Numbered from the stretch's first letter, positions 13,124 through 20,129 are shown. The stretch: 21,273 nucleotides of DNA from UBA1774 sp045223835 (GCA_045223835.1 JBGUZS010000043.1:1-21273); one strand, 5' to 3'. Notes: a model not told the origin generated them from the sequence alone. Translations and numbers: made by a program.

Positions 13124-14611
13124 GTGGAGATCAGCTTTGAAAGCGAAAGCCTGAGGTACTTCGAGCGGTTGTATTCCGCGGCCTTCACCCATGAGGAGAC
13201 CACGGAGATGATCGTACCGGATGCCCTGCCGGATGTGGGCGGCGTCCTGATGGTGGAGGGAACGGCCCTGCTCCGGGGCAAGGAGGCCAATACGGACAGC
13301 CTTACCGTCACCGGGGTCTGCGATCTGAGCATTCTGTACCTGCCGGAGGACGGGGGCGAACTGCAAAGACTGAGCATGGAGGCGCCCTTCAGCGCCGTAA
13401 CGCCCTGCCCCGGACTGACGGAGCAGGGAAGGGCTGCGGTGAGCCTGCGGCTGATGAACGGGGAAGCCAGGCTGCTGAATTCCCGGAAGCTGCTGGTCCG
13501 GACGGAGGTCTGCATCTCCGCCGGGGTCTGGCTGCCCCGGCAGCTGGAATGGAACCGGGAATGCCGGGCGGAAAACGGGGTGGAGGTCCTCACCCGGGAA
13601 TACAGCCTGATGCCGGTAACGGATGTGACGGAGAAGACCTTCAGCGCAGGGGAGGTGCTGGATCTGCCCGGAGGACGCCCCGAAGCCCAGGAGGTCCTCA
13701 GCGCCCGCATCAGCCTGCGCACGGAGGAGATGAACGCCGTGGGCAGCAAGCTCATCCTGCGGGGGACCGCCCGGATCGGCGTATTCTACCTGGCCGCCCG
13801 GGGGGAGGTCGGAGAGGCGGAGCTGCAGCTGCCCTGGTCTCAGATCCTGGAGCTGGAGGAGGAAGGCGCGGAGCAGCGGGTCGAGGTAACGACGGCCGTT
13901 ACGGGCTTCCGGGTCGTCCCCGCGGAGGAGGGCGGCCTCCTGGCGGAGCTGGGGGCGGTAGCCCAGGCGGTGGTGCGCAGCCGGAAAACCATCCGCTGCG
14001 TGGCGGACGCCTTTGGGATCAGTCAGGATCTGGATACCCGGGTGGAGACGTTGCGGATGGAGACCGGCGGAGAAGTTCTGGAGACCGGGGATTCCGTCCG
14101 CCTGCAGCTGGAGGCGCAGAAAAGCGTGGGGCGTGTGGTCCATGTCTGCGTCGGGATGGGCAGGCCTCATCCGGAGGATGGGGAGTATCGGATGACGGTT
14201 CAGGCGAAAGCCCTGTGTCTCGGAGAGGGGGGCGGCTGGACCGCCCTGAGCGGAAGAGGAGAAACGGTCTGTCCCCGGGAGAGCAGCGCCGCGATGACGG
14301 CGGAGGCAGGGGAGGCCTACGGCGCGGTGAACGGCCGCGGGGCGGAGGTGCGCATCCCGGTGAATTATCGCTGTCCCCGCTGGGAAACTGGGGAGGTGCG
14401 CGTGCTCACCGGCGCGGAAACCGTCCGGGAGTCGGAACCCGGGGAAAAGCAGCCCGCGATCTCCGTCATCCTGACCCGGGAAGGGGACAGCGTCTGGAGC
14501 CTGGGGAAGGCGAACCGGGTCTCCTGCGCGGGGATCAGGCAGGTGAACGGCCTGGAAGGGGAGGAAGAGCCCGCCCCCGGCTCCCTGATTTTGGTGCTGC
14601 GGCAAAGATAA
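13124..14611 (+). CDS. sipL: SPOCS (DUF3794) and LysM spore coat morphogenesis protein, SipL-like
   Basis: In C. difficile, SipL binds the coat ATPase SpoIVA through its LysM domain and localises the coat around the forespore. This 495-residue protein has the same arrangement. SPOCS/DUF3794-type beta-rich segments fill the first ~440 residues (for example EEMNAVGSKLILRGTARIGV). A C-terminal LysM-like module sits in about the last 50, with GDSVWSLGKANRVS, IRQVNGL and PGSLILVL. It has no signal peptide or membrane helix, as expected for a mother-cell cytosolic coat protein. The start is GTG at 13124 with GGAGGAGGAG about 9 bases upstream. Several DUF3794 proteins exist per genome, and the LysM tail is why SipL is preferred. 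The candidate sigma-E promoter agrees with mother-cell expression. Confidence 0.82.
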   Translation: MEISFESESLRYFERLYSAAFTHEETTEMIVPDALPDVGGVLMVEGTALLRGKEANTDSLTVTGVCDLSILYLPEDGGELQRLSMEAPFSAVTPCPGLTEQGRAAVSLRLMNGEARLLNSRKLLVRTEVCISAGVWLPRQLEWNRECRAENGVEVLTREYSLMPVTDVTEKTFSAGEVLDLPGGRPEAQEVLSARISLRTEEMNAVGSKLILRGTARIGVFYLAARGEVGEAELQLPWSQILELEEEGAEQRVEVTTAVTGFRVVPAEEGGLLAELGAVAQAVVRSRKTIRCVADAFGISQDLDTRVETLRMETGGEVLETGDSVRLQLEAQKSVGRVVHVCVGMGRPHPEDGEYRMTVQAKALCLGEGGGWTALSGRGETVCPRESSAAMTAEAGEAYGAVNGRGAEVRIPVNYRCPRWETGEVRVLTGAETVRESEPGEKQPAISVILTREGDSVWSLGKANRVSCAGIRQVNGLEGEEEPAPGSLILVLRQR

Positions 14612-14614
14612 GCC

Positions 14615-14643
14615 TTGAAAACCGGAAACCTGTGTTGTATGAT
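14615..14643 (+). promoter_or_regulatory. Sigma-A promoter of yebC
   Basis: TTGAAA (14615-14620), 17-base spacer, TATGAT (14638-14643), directly after the sipL-like stop. It makes yebC independent of the sporulation gene. Confidence 0.7.
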
Positions 14644-14676
14644 AAAAACAGATATCACACAGGGAGGAAGATCCTA

Positions 14677-15420
14677 ATGTCCGGACATTCCAAATGGCAC
14701 AACATACAAAAGACCAAGGGCGCGGCGGATGCCAAGCGGGCTCAGGCCTTCACCAAAATCGCCCGGGAAATGATCGTGGCCGTCAAGGAAGGCGGCAGCG
14801 GCGATCCCGCGAACAATTCCCGCCTGGCCGCGGTGGTGGCCAAGGCGAAGGCCGCAAATATGCCCAACGACAACATCAAGCGCACCATCGAAAAGGCGCT
14901 GGGCGCGGGCAGCACCGAGAACTATGAGCGGGTCACCTATGAGGGCTACGGACCTTCCGGCGTCGCCATCATCGTGGAGGCGATGACTGACAACCGCAAG
15001 CGCACCGCCTCCGAAGTGCGGCATTATTTCGATAAATACGGCGGCAATATGGGCGCAGAAGGCTGCGTCAGCTGGTCCTTCGACCGTCGGGGCGTCATTG
15101 TGATCGACAATGAGGAGGAAGAGCTGGAGGAGGATACGGTAATGATGGACGCGCTGGAGGCCGGCGCGGACGATCTGAAGACCGACGAAGGGATTTTCAC
15201 CGTGTTCACCAATGATCCCTCCGCGTTTCCCGCCGTGAGCGAGGAGCTGGAGAAAAAGGGCTATAAGCTGCTCAGCGCCCAGGAGGAGATGGTCCCCCAG
15301 AACTATATCAAGCTGGAGAGCGAGGACGACCTGAAGAACCTCAATAAAATGCTGGAAATGTTTGATGATAACGACGATGTGGAAAACGTCTTCCACAACT
15401 GCGAGAACGCAGAGGGTTAA
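14677..15420 (+). CDS. yebC: YebC/TACO1 family protein
   Basis: The 247-residue protein has the invariant YebC N-terminus MSGHSKWHNIQ and KGAADAKRAQAFTKIAREM, the family segment NMPNDNIKRTIEKALG, and a C-terminal half with FDRRGVI and EELEKKGYKLLSAQEEMVPQNYI. Members were long annotated as transcriptional regulators (PmpR type). Mitochondrial TACO1 and more recent bacterial work point to a role in translation, including ribosomes stalled at proline-rich stretches. The sequence cannot decide between these roles. The ATG at 14677 has GGGAGG 9 bases upstream. It has its own promoter and terminator and is therefore monocistronic. It is not next to ruvC/ruvA here, unlike in many genomes. Confidence 0.96.
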   Translation: MSGHSKWHNIQKTKGAADAKRAQAFTKIAREMIVAVKEGGSGDPANNSRLAAVVAKAKAANMPNDNIKRTIEKALGAGSTENYERVTYEGYGPSGVAIIVEAMTDNRKRTASEVRHYFDKYGGNMGAEGCVSWSFDRRGVIVIDNEEEELEEDTVMMDALEAGADDLKTDEGIFTVFTNDPSAFPAVSEELEKKGYKLLSAQEEMVPQNYIKLESEDDLKNLNKMLEMFDDNDDVENVFHNCENAEG

Positions 15421-15434
15421 GCTGCCTTTTCCTG

Positions 15435-15467
15435 CCGCCGGATGCTGCCGCATCCGGCGGTTTTCCC
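15435..15467 (+). terminator. Intrinsic terminator of yebC
   Basis: Stem CCGCCGGATG (15435-15444) with CATCCGGCGG (15451-15460), 10-11 bp, followed by TTTTCCCTT. Confidence 0.9.
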
Positions 15468-15536
15468 TTCGGTATAATTCCGCCTTTGCCGGATATGCTA
15501 TGGCTGAGCGAAACTGACGGAAATGAAGGGATAAGC

Positions 15537-15836
15537 ATGAAAAAGATCTTTGTCCTGCTGCTGGCGCTGGCGCTGGTGCTGGCCCTGTTCGCCGGCTGCG
15601 ATATGCGCAACGGCAAGGTGAGAAATTCCCCCGATGTGACGGAACTGCCGGGAAATACGCCGGGTCATACGCCCGTGGTGACGGATGTGCCTGAGCCCTC
15701 CGCGACCCATTCGCCGTTCCCCACGGCGACCCATACGCCCGATACCGGCGCAGCGCCCGGCACCAGTCCGGAACCCACCGGGGGACCGAACAGCACCGCA
15801 GGCCCGAACATGAGCAGCGCAGGCTTCGGCATGTGA
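15537..15836 (+). CDS. Small Thr/Pro-rich lipoprotein
   Basis: The 99-residue precursor has a classic lipoprotein signal: MKK, a Leu/Ala core (residues 4-18) and lipobox LFAGC with the lipidated cysteine at 21. Phe at -3 is less common but tolerated. The mature 79 residues are low complexity, rich in Thr, Pro, Ser, Gly and Ala, with loosely repeated THSP, THTP and NTPGHTP units, and look like an extended cell-wall spacer without a folded domain. The ATG at 15537 follows AAGGG at 6 bases; an in-frame start at 15486 would bury the signal peptide. The ORF is bounded by the yebC terminator and its own terminator at 15845. The last nine codons and stop are duplicated at 17331-17360. No specific function can be assigned, and no convincing promoter was found in 15468-15536. 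Confidence 0.75.
   Translation: MKKIFVLLLALALVLALFAGCDMRNGKVRNSPDVTELPGNTPGHTPVVTDVPEPSATHSPFPTATHTPDTGAAPGTSPEPTGGPNSTAGPNMSSAGFGM
15807..15836 (+). repeat. Direct repeat, copy 1 (3' end of the lipoprotein gene)
   Basis: Thirty bases covering the last nine codons and TGA of the lipoprotein. They match 17331-17360 at 29 of 30 positions, the one difference being T15811 against G17335; 15812-15836 is identical to 17336-17360. The copies are 1524 bases apart and bracket the ECF sigma/anti-sigma pair. Confidence 0.9.
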
Positions 15837-15844
15837 CGAACTGA

Positions 15845-15883
15845 AAACGGCTCGCCGGACAAGGCTCCGACGGGCCGTTTCTT
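15845..15883 (+). terminator. Intrinsic terminator of the lipoprotein gene
   Basis: Stem AAACGGCTCG (15845-15854) with CGGGCCGTTT (15871-15880), one G-U pair, extended inside by CGGA/TCCG after one mismatch. TTTCTT follows. Confidence 0.75.
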
Positions 15884-15975
15884 GCTCATTCCCGAAAGAG
15901 TTTTCTTCAGTCTTTTCTTTTTTCCGACATTTTCACATCCTCGATTGTATTAGCAGTGAGAGGGGGTAAGCCGGG

Positions 15976-16473
15976 ATGTCTGACTCTTTGCTGCGTACGG
16001 ACAAAGAGATTGCGGAAATCTACATACGCCACAGCAAAATGCTTTATCGCATTTGTTTCGCGTACATGAAGAACCCTATGGATACTGAGGATGCGGTACA
16101 GGAGACTTTCTTTCATCTGGTCAGTAGCGGACCGGCCTTTGTCAGCGCTGAACACGAAAAGGCGTGGCTCATCAGAACCGCATCGAACATATGCAAAAAT
16201 GCCCTGCGGCACTGGTGGAGGAAACGGGAAAATATCGAGGATTTCCAGGATATTCAAAGCGAGGAGACGGTCGAGACCGATGAAGTGTTCCAAGCGGTCA
16301 TGGATCTACCCGAGAAGTACAAAACCGTGGTTTACCTGTATTACTATGAAGGATATACCGGTGCGGAGATCGCCGGGATCCTGAACAAACCGCAGTCTAC
16401 GATCCGCAATTCCCTGCGCGATGCTCGCGCTTTTCTTAAAGAAAGGTTAGGTGATGATTTTCATGATGAATAA
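15976..16473 (+). CDS. ECF-type RNA polymerase sigma factor
   Basis: A 165-residue extracytoplasmic-function sigma factor. Region 2 spans about 15-52 (YIRHSKMLYRICFAYMKN, then DAVQETFFHL). Region 4 spans about 110-158 (LPEKYKTVVYLYYYEGYTGAEIAGIL and STIRNSLRDARAFLKERL). Region 3 is absent, as expected for ECF factors. The ATG at 15976 has AGGGGG about 9 bases upstream. Its 3' end overlaps the downstream anti-sigma-like gene by about 11 bases, the usual coupled arrangement. The inducing signal and regulon are unknown; such factors usually autoregulate. The DNA from about 15900 to 17280 is visibly richer in A/T than its surroundings, with a different codon flavour, suggesting acquisition. The intergenic stretch 15884-15975 is T-rich, with no promoter I can name. 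Confidence 0.92.
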   Translation: MSDSLLRTDKEIAEIYIRHSKMLYRICFAYMKNPMDTEDAVQETFFHLVSSGPAFVSAEHEKAWLIRTASNICKNALRHWWRKRENIEDFQDIQSEETVETDEVFQAVMDLPEKYKTVVYLYYYEGYTGAEIAGILNKPQSTIRNSLRDARAFLKERLGDDFHDE

Positions 16474-17278
16474 GCAGATCGTTGCTTCCTGGAACAAAAT
16501 CGAGCCGGACAATGCTGCCAATAATCGTATGCTCGCTGCGATCCTGGAGCGAAACCACGCCGTTCAGAAGAAGGCATCAAGCGCAACAATCAGATCCGGA
16601 AGATCTCTACGCCGATCCGCCGCGATTGCACTTGCTGCCTGCCTGATCCTTGCCCTTGGCATTACGGCCTTAGCCGTCAACAAGTGGACCGGATATGCCG
16701 ATACGGAAGGACTGTCGCAGGCGGAGATCGAAAGTCTGCTGCGGCAATATGCTCCGCGGATAACCCGTCAACTCATCGAACCGGACGGAACGATCCATTA
16801 TCTGGATGACCAGAATAACGAAGTGATGGCGTTAAGCGCAAAGGATGCCGCGAAGTATGACGCTGAAATCCGGCAGGCGCAGGAACAGGCCGTCAGGGAG
16901 AGCACAGACCTGATCGATGTGGACAGCCTCGGATCGGTTCCCAATGGGATCACGGTGGTTCCGGTATCGGATGACGGGACCTTCCATGATTTCGCGCTGG
17001 GGAACGGGTATATGGTCCTGCTCTGCACAGCGGAGGGAAAGCCGTTTTTCCTCCGCGAGGGGGCCACGGTAACGATCCGTCTGGAGGCAAATGATGCATG
17101 CGGCATATCTTTCGGCGTGACGCTGGCCGGCGAGGAAATAGACAGGACATACGCAAAGGCGCAGGATCATCTGTTTTCTTATACCGTGCCGTCTGACGGC
17201 GAATACTGTTTCGCTCTGATATATGCCAGCTCCGATGCGAGCAGCTTTCAAAACTGCACGCTTATGATCAGGGGATAA
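16463..17278 (+). CDS. Membrane anti-sigma-factor-like protein
   Basis: A 271-residue single-pass membrane protein encoded directly after, and overlapping, an ECF sigma gene. The cytoplasmic N-terminus (1-50), with WNKIEPDNAANNRMLAAILER, resembles the short helical segment of Firmicutes anti-sigma proteins. One transmembrane helix lies at about 52-72. The extracytoplasmic part (73-271) contains a charged helical stretch and a C-terminal beta-rich region (TVTIRLEANDACGISFGV to the end). Inferred role: hold the ECF factor at the membrane until an external signal arrives. ATG codons at 16454, 16463 and 16466 are all possible. 16463 was chosen for its spacing to AGGTGA (16449-16454). The protein assignment rests mainly on context and topology. 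Confidence 0.75.
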   Translation: MMNKQIVASWNKIEPDNAANNRMLAAILERNHAVQKKASSATIRSGRSLRRSAAIALAACLILALGITALAVNKWTGYADTEGLSQAEIESLLRQYAPRITRQLIEPDGTIHYLDDQNNEVMALSAKDAAKYDAEIRQAQEQAVRESTDLIDVDSLGSVPNGITVVPVSDDGTFHDFALGNGYMVLLCTAEGKPFFLREGATVTIRLEANDACGISFGVTLAGEEIDRTYAKAQDHLFSYTVPSDGEYCFALIYASSDASSFQNCTLMIRG

Positions 17279-17330
17279 AGACAGAATCCAATTTGCCGGC
17301 AAAGCGTTTCCGTATCATGCAGTCATACAA

Positions 17331-17360
17331 AACAGGAGCAGCGCAGGCTTCGGCATGTGA
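17331..17360 (+). repeat. Direct repeat, copy 2 (remnant of the lipoprotein 3' end)
   Basis: It matches 15807-15836 with one mismatch and keeps the same reading frame: N, R, S, S, A, G, F, G, M, stop. No signal peptide or ORF precedes it, so it is a gene fragment. The 52 bases 17279-17330 between the anti-sigma stop and the repeat hold nothing recognisable. Confidence 0.9.
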
Positions 17361-17366
17361 AACAAG

Positions 17367-17400
17367 ACCCCACCAGACTGATGCCCGGTGGGGTGCTTTC
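17367..17400 (+). terminator. Probable bidirectional terminator between convergent ECF modules
   Basis: Stem ACCCCACC (17367-17374) with GGTGGGGT (17387-17394), 12-base loop, followed by GCTTTCTT on the plus strand. On the minus strand the flank is TTGTTT. It lies between two converging operons. Confidence 0.65.
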
Positions 17401-17428
17401 TTGCCCGCTTTTCAAGCGGCCTGTTCTT

Positions 17429-17860
17429 CTACTGCTTCCTCGCCTTCAGGTAGCCCTTATATGCGGTGATATAGACGACCCTGTCGTTATCGGGATCGGT
17501 ATACAGCTCCGCTTCCAGAGTCCAGTCAGAGGAAAGGTCCTGCCCGGATTTCTTCGGGTTTTCCGCGAAAATCAGGCTCCCGGCCAACACATAGCCCTCC
17601 GGCAGTTCATGCACCAGATCTTCGGAGATGGCGTCAGATATGCGGTATATCCCGCCGTTCCAGCGGATCGTGTAAGCTTTGCTGAATACGCCGCTGAAAA
17701 ACAGGACAAGAACCAGGGCGACGGCAAGGATCGGAACGAGGATCAGCAGCATCTTTTTCCCGGAGATCGGACTGGCGCGTTTCGACTGTTCCAGCGCCTG
17801 CATGCGCTGCAGCTGCTGTTGTTCCCGGATCGCATTCGGGTCGACATTCGGAAATCCCAT
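17429..17860 (-). CDS. Small single-pass membrane protein of the second ECF operon
   Basis: Not a family I recognise. The 143 residues comprise a Gln-rich, probably helical cytoplasmic N-terminus (REQQQLQRMQALEQ, residues 12-25), a strong transmembrane helix at about 37-57 (MLLILVPILAVALVLVLFF), and an outer domain of about 85 residues predicted mostly beta. That domain includes YTIRWNGGIYRISDA, a conserved-looking EGYVLAGSL segment and the terminal VYITAYKGYLKARKQ. The ATG at 17860 has AGGAGG 6 bases upstream. It starts 10 bases after the stop of the anti-sigma-like gene, so it belongs to that operon, probably as an accessory or sensor for the sigma switch. Function is inferred from position only. 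Confidence 0.75.
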   Translation of the reverse strand: MGFPNVDPNAIREQQQLQRMQALEQSKRASPISGKKMLLILVPILAVALVLVLFFSGVFSKAYTIRWNGGIYRISDAISEDLVHELPEGYVLAGSLIFAENPKKSGQDLSSDWTLEAELYTDPDNDRVVYITAYKGYLKARKQ

Positions 17861-17870
17861 ATCGTACCTC

Positions 17871-18944
17871 CTAGCTTCCGCTCATGCTGAGCGGGTATTC
17901 TTGGCCCTGGATGACCACGGCCTTCACCCTGCTGATGTCCAAAAACCGGGCGAAGCGGACAGACAGATAAGACCGGTGTGTCCCGTTGGGCATCTGCGTC
18001 CCGCCCCAGCCGATTTCCTCCAGGTATTCCGCATCGGCAAACTGCTCCGCCCGGGCCCCGATCCGGCTGCCATCCGAAAACAGGAGGTGTACGTCATAGA
18101 TCGGAAGTCCTGCGGAAAGGGAATCCTCCCCCTCCCATGCCGCATAGACGTCGACCCATAGCCCAAAGGGAGAGAGCTCGATCCTGCGGAAAACTCCCTC
18201 TTCTTCTCCGCCGAGGGCCAGGGGGCAGGGCTTGAAGTCCGCCTCTGCGGAGAGGACGGCGGGAATGTCTTCCAGGCTGCCGTCAAGGGAGAACATGCGT
18301 GAGATCTCCATATGCATGGAACGAATGACGCTCTGGCTGCTGCGGATCAGGACGATATAGTAAACACAGTTGTCTGTGTTTTCCTCCGTATCCAGCCGTT
18401 CCAGCTGGAACCCGGGCTTCACCCGAGACGGCGTCTCCAGGTCAAAAGTGAATTCCACGTCCGGGAAGCGGTCTCCCAGACTGCTTCCGTCCAGACTGCT
18501 GACGGAAAAGACCACGAAATGCTCGTGTCCGTCCGAGAGAGCGCTCTCCAGGGTGAGCCTGAGGTTCCCATCGCTGACCTGAGCCAGATCGGCCAGGATG
18601 TACTGCTCCACGATGTCGTAGTTCTCCTGCCCGAAAAGGGAGCCCAGGAACCGCCCGCCTCCCAGGGAAAGGGCGAGGACGCCTGCGGCGGCCAGCATGG
18701 TGATCAGGGCGGCGATGAGCAGCGTGCGGGTGAGCTTTTTCCCCCTCCGGACCGAATTGCCGGAGGGCAGAGCCTGAGGCTCCGGGCGCATCCGTTCGCC
18801 CCCCGCACGGATCCTGTCCTGAACGCGTCTGCGGATCTTTTCCAGGATCGCCGGATCGAGCTCTGCGGTCATCCGGTCGGGACAGATCCCGCTGATCTCT
18901 TCAAGGGTAAGCCCGTCAAAGACATTTGTCAAAGCATTTTCCAT
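17871..18944 (-). CDS. Membrane anti-sigma-factor-like protein (DUF4179-type architecture)
   Basis: A 357-residue single-pass protein. The cytoplasmic N-terminus of about 70 residues has basic, helical segments (PAILEKIRRRVQDRIRAGGE). The transmembrane helix lies at about 73-95 (TLLIAALITMLAAAGVLAL), followed by a ~260-residue extracytoplasmic region. The SALSDGHEHFVVFSV and LIRSSQSVIRS segments resemble DUF4179-type outer domains of Firmicutes anti-sigma proteins. The ATG at 18944 has GGAGGAGAAT close upstream and overlaps the ECF sigma stop by 16 bases, so the two are translationally coupled. Inferred role: sequester the sigma factor until its outer domain senses a signal. It shares topology but little visible sequence with the other anti-sigma-like protein in the window. 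Confidence 0.78.
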   Translation of the reverse strand: MENALTNVFDGLTLEEISGICPDRMTAELDPAILEKIRRRVQDRIRAGGERMRPEPQALPSGNSVRRGKKLTRTLLIAALITMLAAAGVLALSLGGGRFLGSLFGQENYDIVEQYILADLAQVSDGNLRLTLESALSDGHEHFVVFSVSSLDGSSLGDRFPDVEFTFDLETPSRVKPGFQLERLDTEENTDNCVYYIVLIRSSQSVIRSMHMEISRMFSLDGSLEDIPAVLSAEADFKPCPLALGGEEEGVFRRIELSPFGLWVDVYAAWEGEDSLSAGLPIYDVHLLFSDGSRIGARAEQFADAEYLEEIGWGGTQMPNGTHRSYLSVRFARFLDISRVKAVVIQGQEYPLSMSGS

Positions 18945-19495
18945 GATTCTCCTCCTTCCCAGATCCTGCGCAGTTTTTTCATGGCCCGGCTCAGCCGGGT
19001 ATCCACAGCGGCGGCAGTCATACCCAAGTCCTCAGCGATTTCCCGGGACCTCTGCCCGAAATAGTATTTTCGATAAACGATCCCGCTGTCCGGTTCCCCA
19101 AGGCTTTCCACTGCTTCCAAAAGCCGTCTGTGTTCATCCGCCTCCAGCACCCTCTGCTCCGAATCGGCTGCGTCTGTCAGATAATCCAGGCCCTCCGGCG
19201 GAGCTGTCCGCGCCTGTTCTCGGCTTTTCTTCCGATATAGATTGACGGAGCGGTTTCTGGCCACCACCGCTGTCCAGGCCCGGAGGGATCCCTTCTCCAG
19301 GTCGATTGCATCGGCCCTCTGATAGATCTCAAAAATAATGTCGCTCACACATTCCTCTATGTCCTCTTCGCTGGCGGCGCTTCCGGCCCTTCCGGCTACG
19401 ATGGAATAAACCAGTCCCGCATACTGCTCCATGAATTGTTCGACGCCCTTTTCCGGTTCAGCCTTCATCAGCTGCAGTAAGGCTTGATCCTCCAT
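18929..19495 (-). CDS. ECF-type RNA polymerase sigma factor
   Basis: A 188-residue ECF sigma factor. Region 2 (about 20-95) includes YAGLVYSIVAGRAG, SEEDIEECVSDIIFEIYQ and the promoter-melting segment SLRAWTAVVARNRSVNLYRKK. Region 4 (about 125-180) includes SGIVYRKYYFGQRSREIAEDLGM and AAVDTRLSRAMKKLRRI. It has a longer linker than the other ECF factor here. The ATG at 19495 has GGAGG about 8 bases upstream on the minus strand. It is the first gene of a three-gene operon (sigma, anti-sigma-like, small membrane protein) running leftward to about 17429. In B. subtilis and Clostridia, such modules respond to envelope-active compounds; the signal here is unknown. No convincing promoter was identified in 19496-19601. 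Confidence 0.92.
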   Translation of the reverse strand: MEDQALLQLMKAEPEKGVEQFMEQYAGLVYSIVAGRAGSAASEEDIEECVSDIIFEIYQRADAIDLEKGSLRAWTAVVARNRSVNLYRKKSREQARTAPPEGLDYLTDAADSEQRVLEADEHRRLLEAVESLGEPDSGIVYRKYYFGQRSREIAEDLGMTAAAVDTRLSRAMKKLRRIWEGGESWKML

Positions 19496-19601
19496 CCCAT
19501 CGGCCTCCTTCCCTGATTGATTCTGTCATTCTATTATTCAACCCTGAGCGGCGGAATCTGACAGTTTTTCCGCAGCTTTGCAGAGAGACCGCCGGAAGGG
19601 A

Positions 19602-19630
19602 TTGCTTCCGCGGCTTCCCTTTGGTAAAAT
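19602..19630 (+). promoter_or_regulatory. Sigma-A promoter of the cupin-like gene
   Basis: TTGCTT (19602-19607), 17-base spacer, TAAAAT (19625-19630). The -35 box has the same sequence as that of the MATE promoter. Confidence 0.6.
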
Positions 19631-19662
19631 GAAAGCAATTCATCGGTAAGGGAGCGATCATT

Positions 19663-20124
19663 TTGATCTACGAAAACGGACAGGGCGGGGAATACGGCAA
19701 ATATTTTGTCCAGACCCTCCAGTGCCCGCCGAACATGGGCACACCCGAATACCAGGAGCTGTACCGAAAGTTTTCTCACCGGATCCTGTGGATGGACGGG
19801 AACGTGGTGCCGGGGGCCTTTCAGATGAACACCGCCTGGTATTATGCGGTGCCCCAGCGGGATCCCATCTTCGAGGAGCATTCCCATCCCTACTGCGAGC
19901 TCCTGGGCTTCTTCGGCTCGGACCCGGAGGATCCCTACGATCTCCATGCGGAATTGCTTTTCACCCTGGGAGGAGAGGTACACCGGCTCACCCGGTCCAC
20001 CATGATCTTTATTCCGGAAAACCTGCCCCATAATCCCATGCGCATCCTACGGGTGGACAAGCCCATGTTCCATTTCTCCATTGTGCCCAACAGCACCTAC
20101 GACGGAACGAATACCTATAAGTAA
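19663..20124 (+). CDS. Cupin-like protein of unknown function
   Basis: A 153-residue soluble protein without signal peptide. Its centre resembles a small cupin barrel: EEHSHPYCELLGFFG (71-85) supplies candidate metal ligands H73, H75 and E79. A Gly-containing turn follows (FTLGGEVHRL), and the second cupin segment is STMIFIPENLPHNPMRI with H123. The N-terminal 60 residues are not recognised. Cupins of this kind may bind a metal or small ligand, or act as simple sensors; no reaction can be assigned. The start is TTG at 19663 with AAGGGAG about 10 bases upstream. It is monocistronic, lying between its own promoter and a strong hairpin, and faces the radical SAM gene. Related proteins may be found in anaerobic Firmicutes, but I have not checked. 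Confidence 0.7.
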   Translation: MIYENGQGGEYGKYFVQTLQCPPNMGTPEYQELYRKFSHRILWMDGNVVPGAFQMNTAWYYAVPQRDPIFEEHSHPYCELLGFFGSDPEDPYDLHAELLFTLGGEVHRLTRSTMIFIPENLPHNPMRILRVDKPMFHFSIVPNSTYDGTNTYK

Positions 20125-20129
20125 ACCTT

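Noticed and set aside
17405..17420. Short hairpin CCGCTT/AAGCGG near 17410
   Set aside because: Only six pairs, with no T-run on either strand. The stronger hairpin at 17367-17394 is the likelier terminator.
19458..19661. Small minus-strand ORF between the ECF operon and the cupin-like gene
   Set aside because: It has no ribosome binding site, an atypical composition, and overlaps the start of the ECF sigma gene and the promoter of the cupin-like gene.
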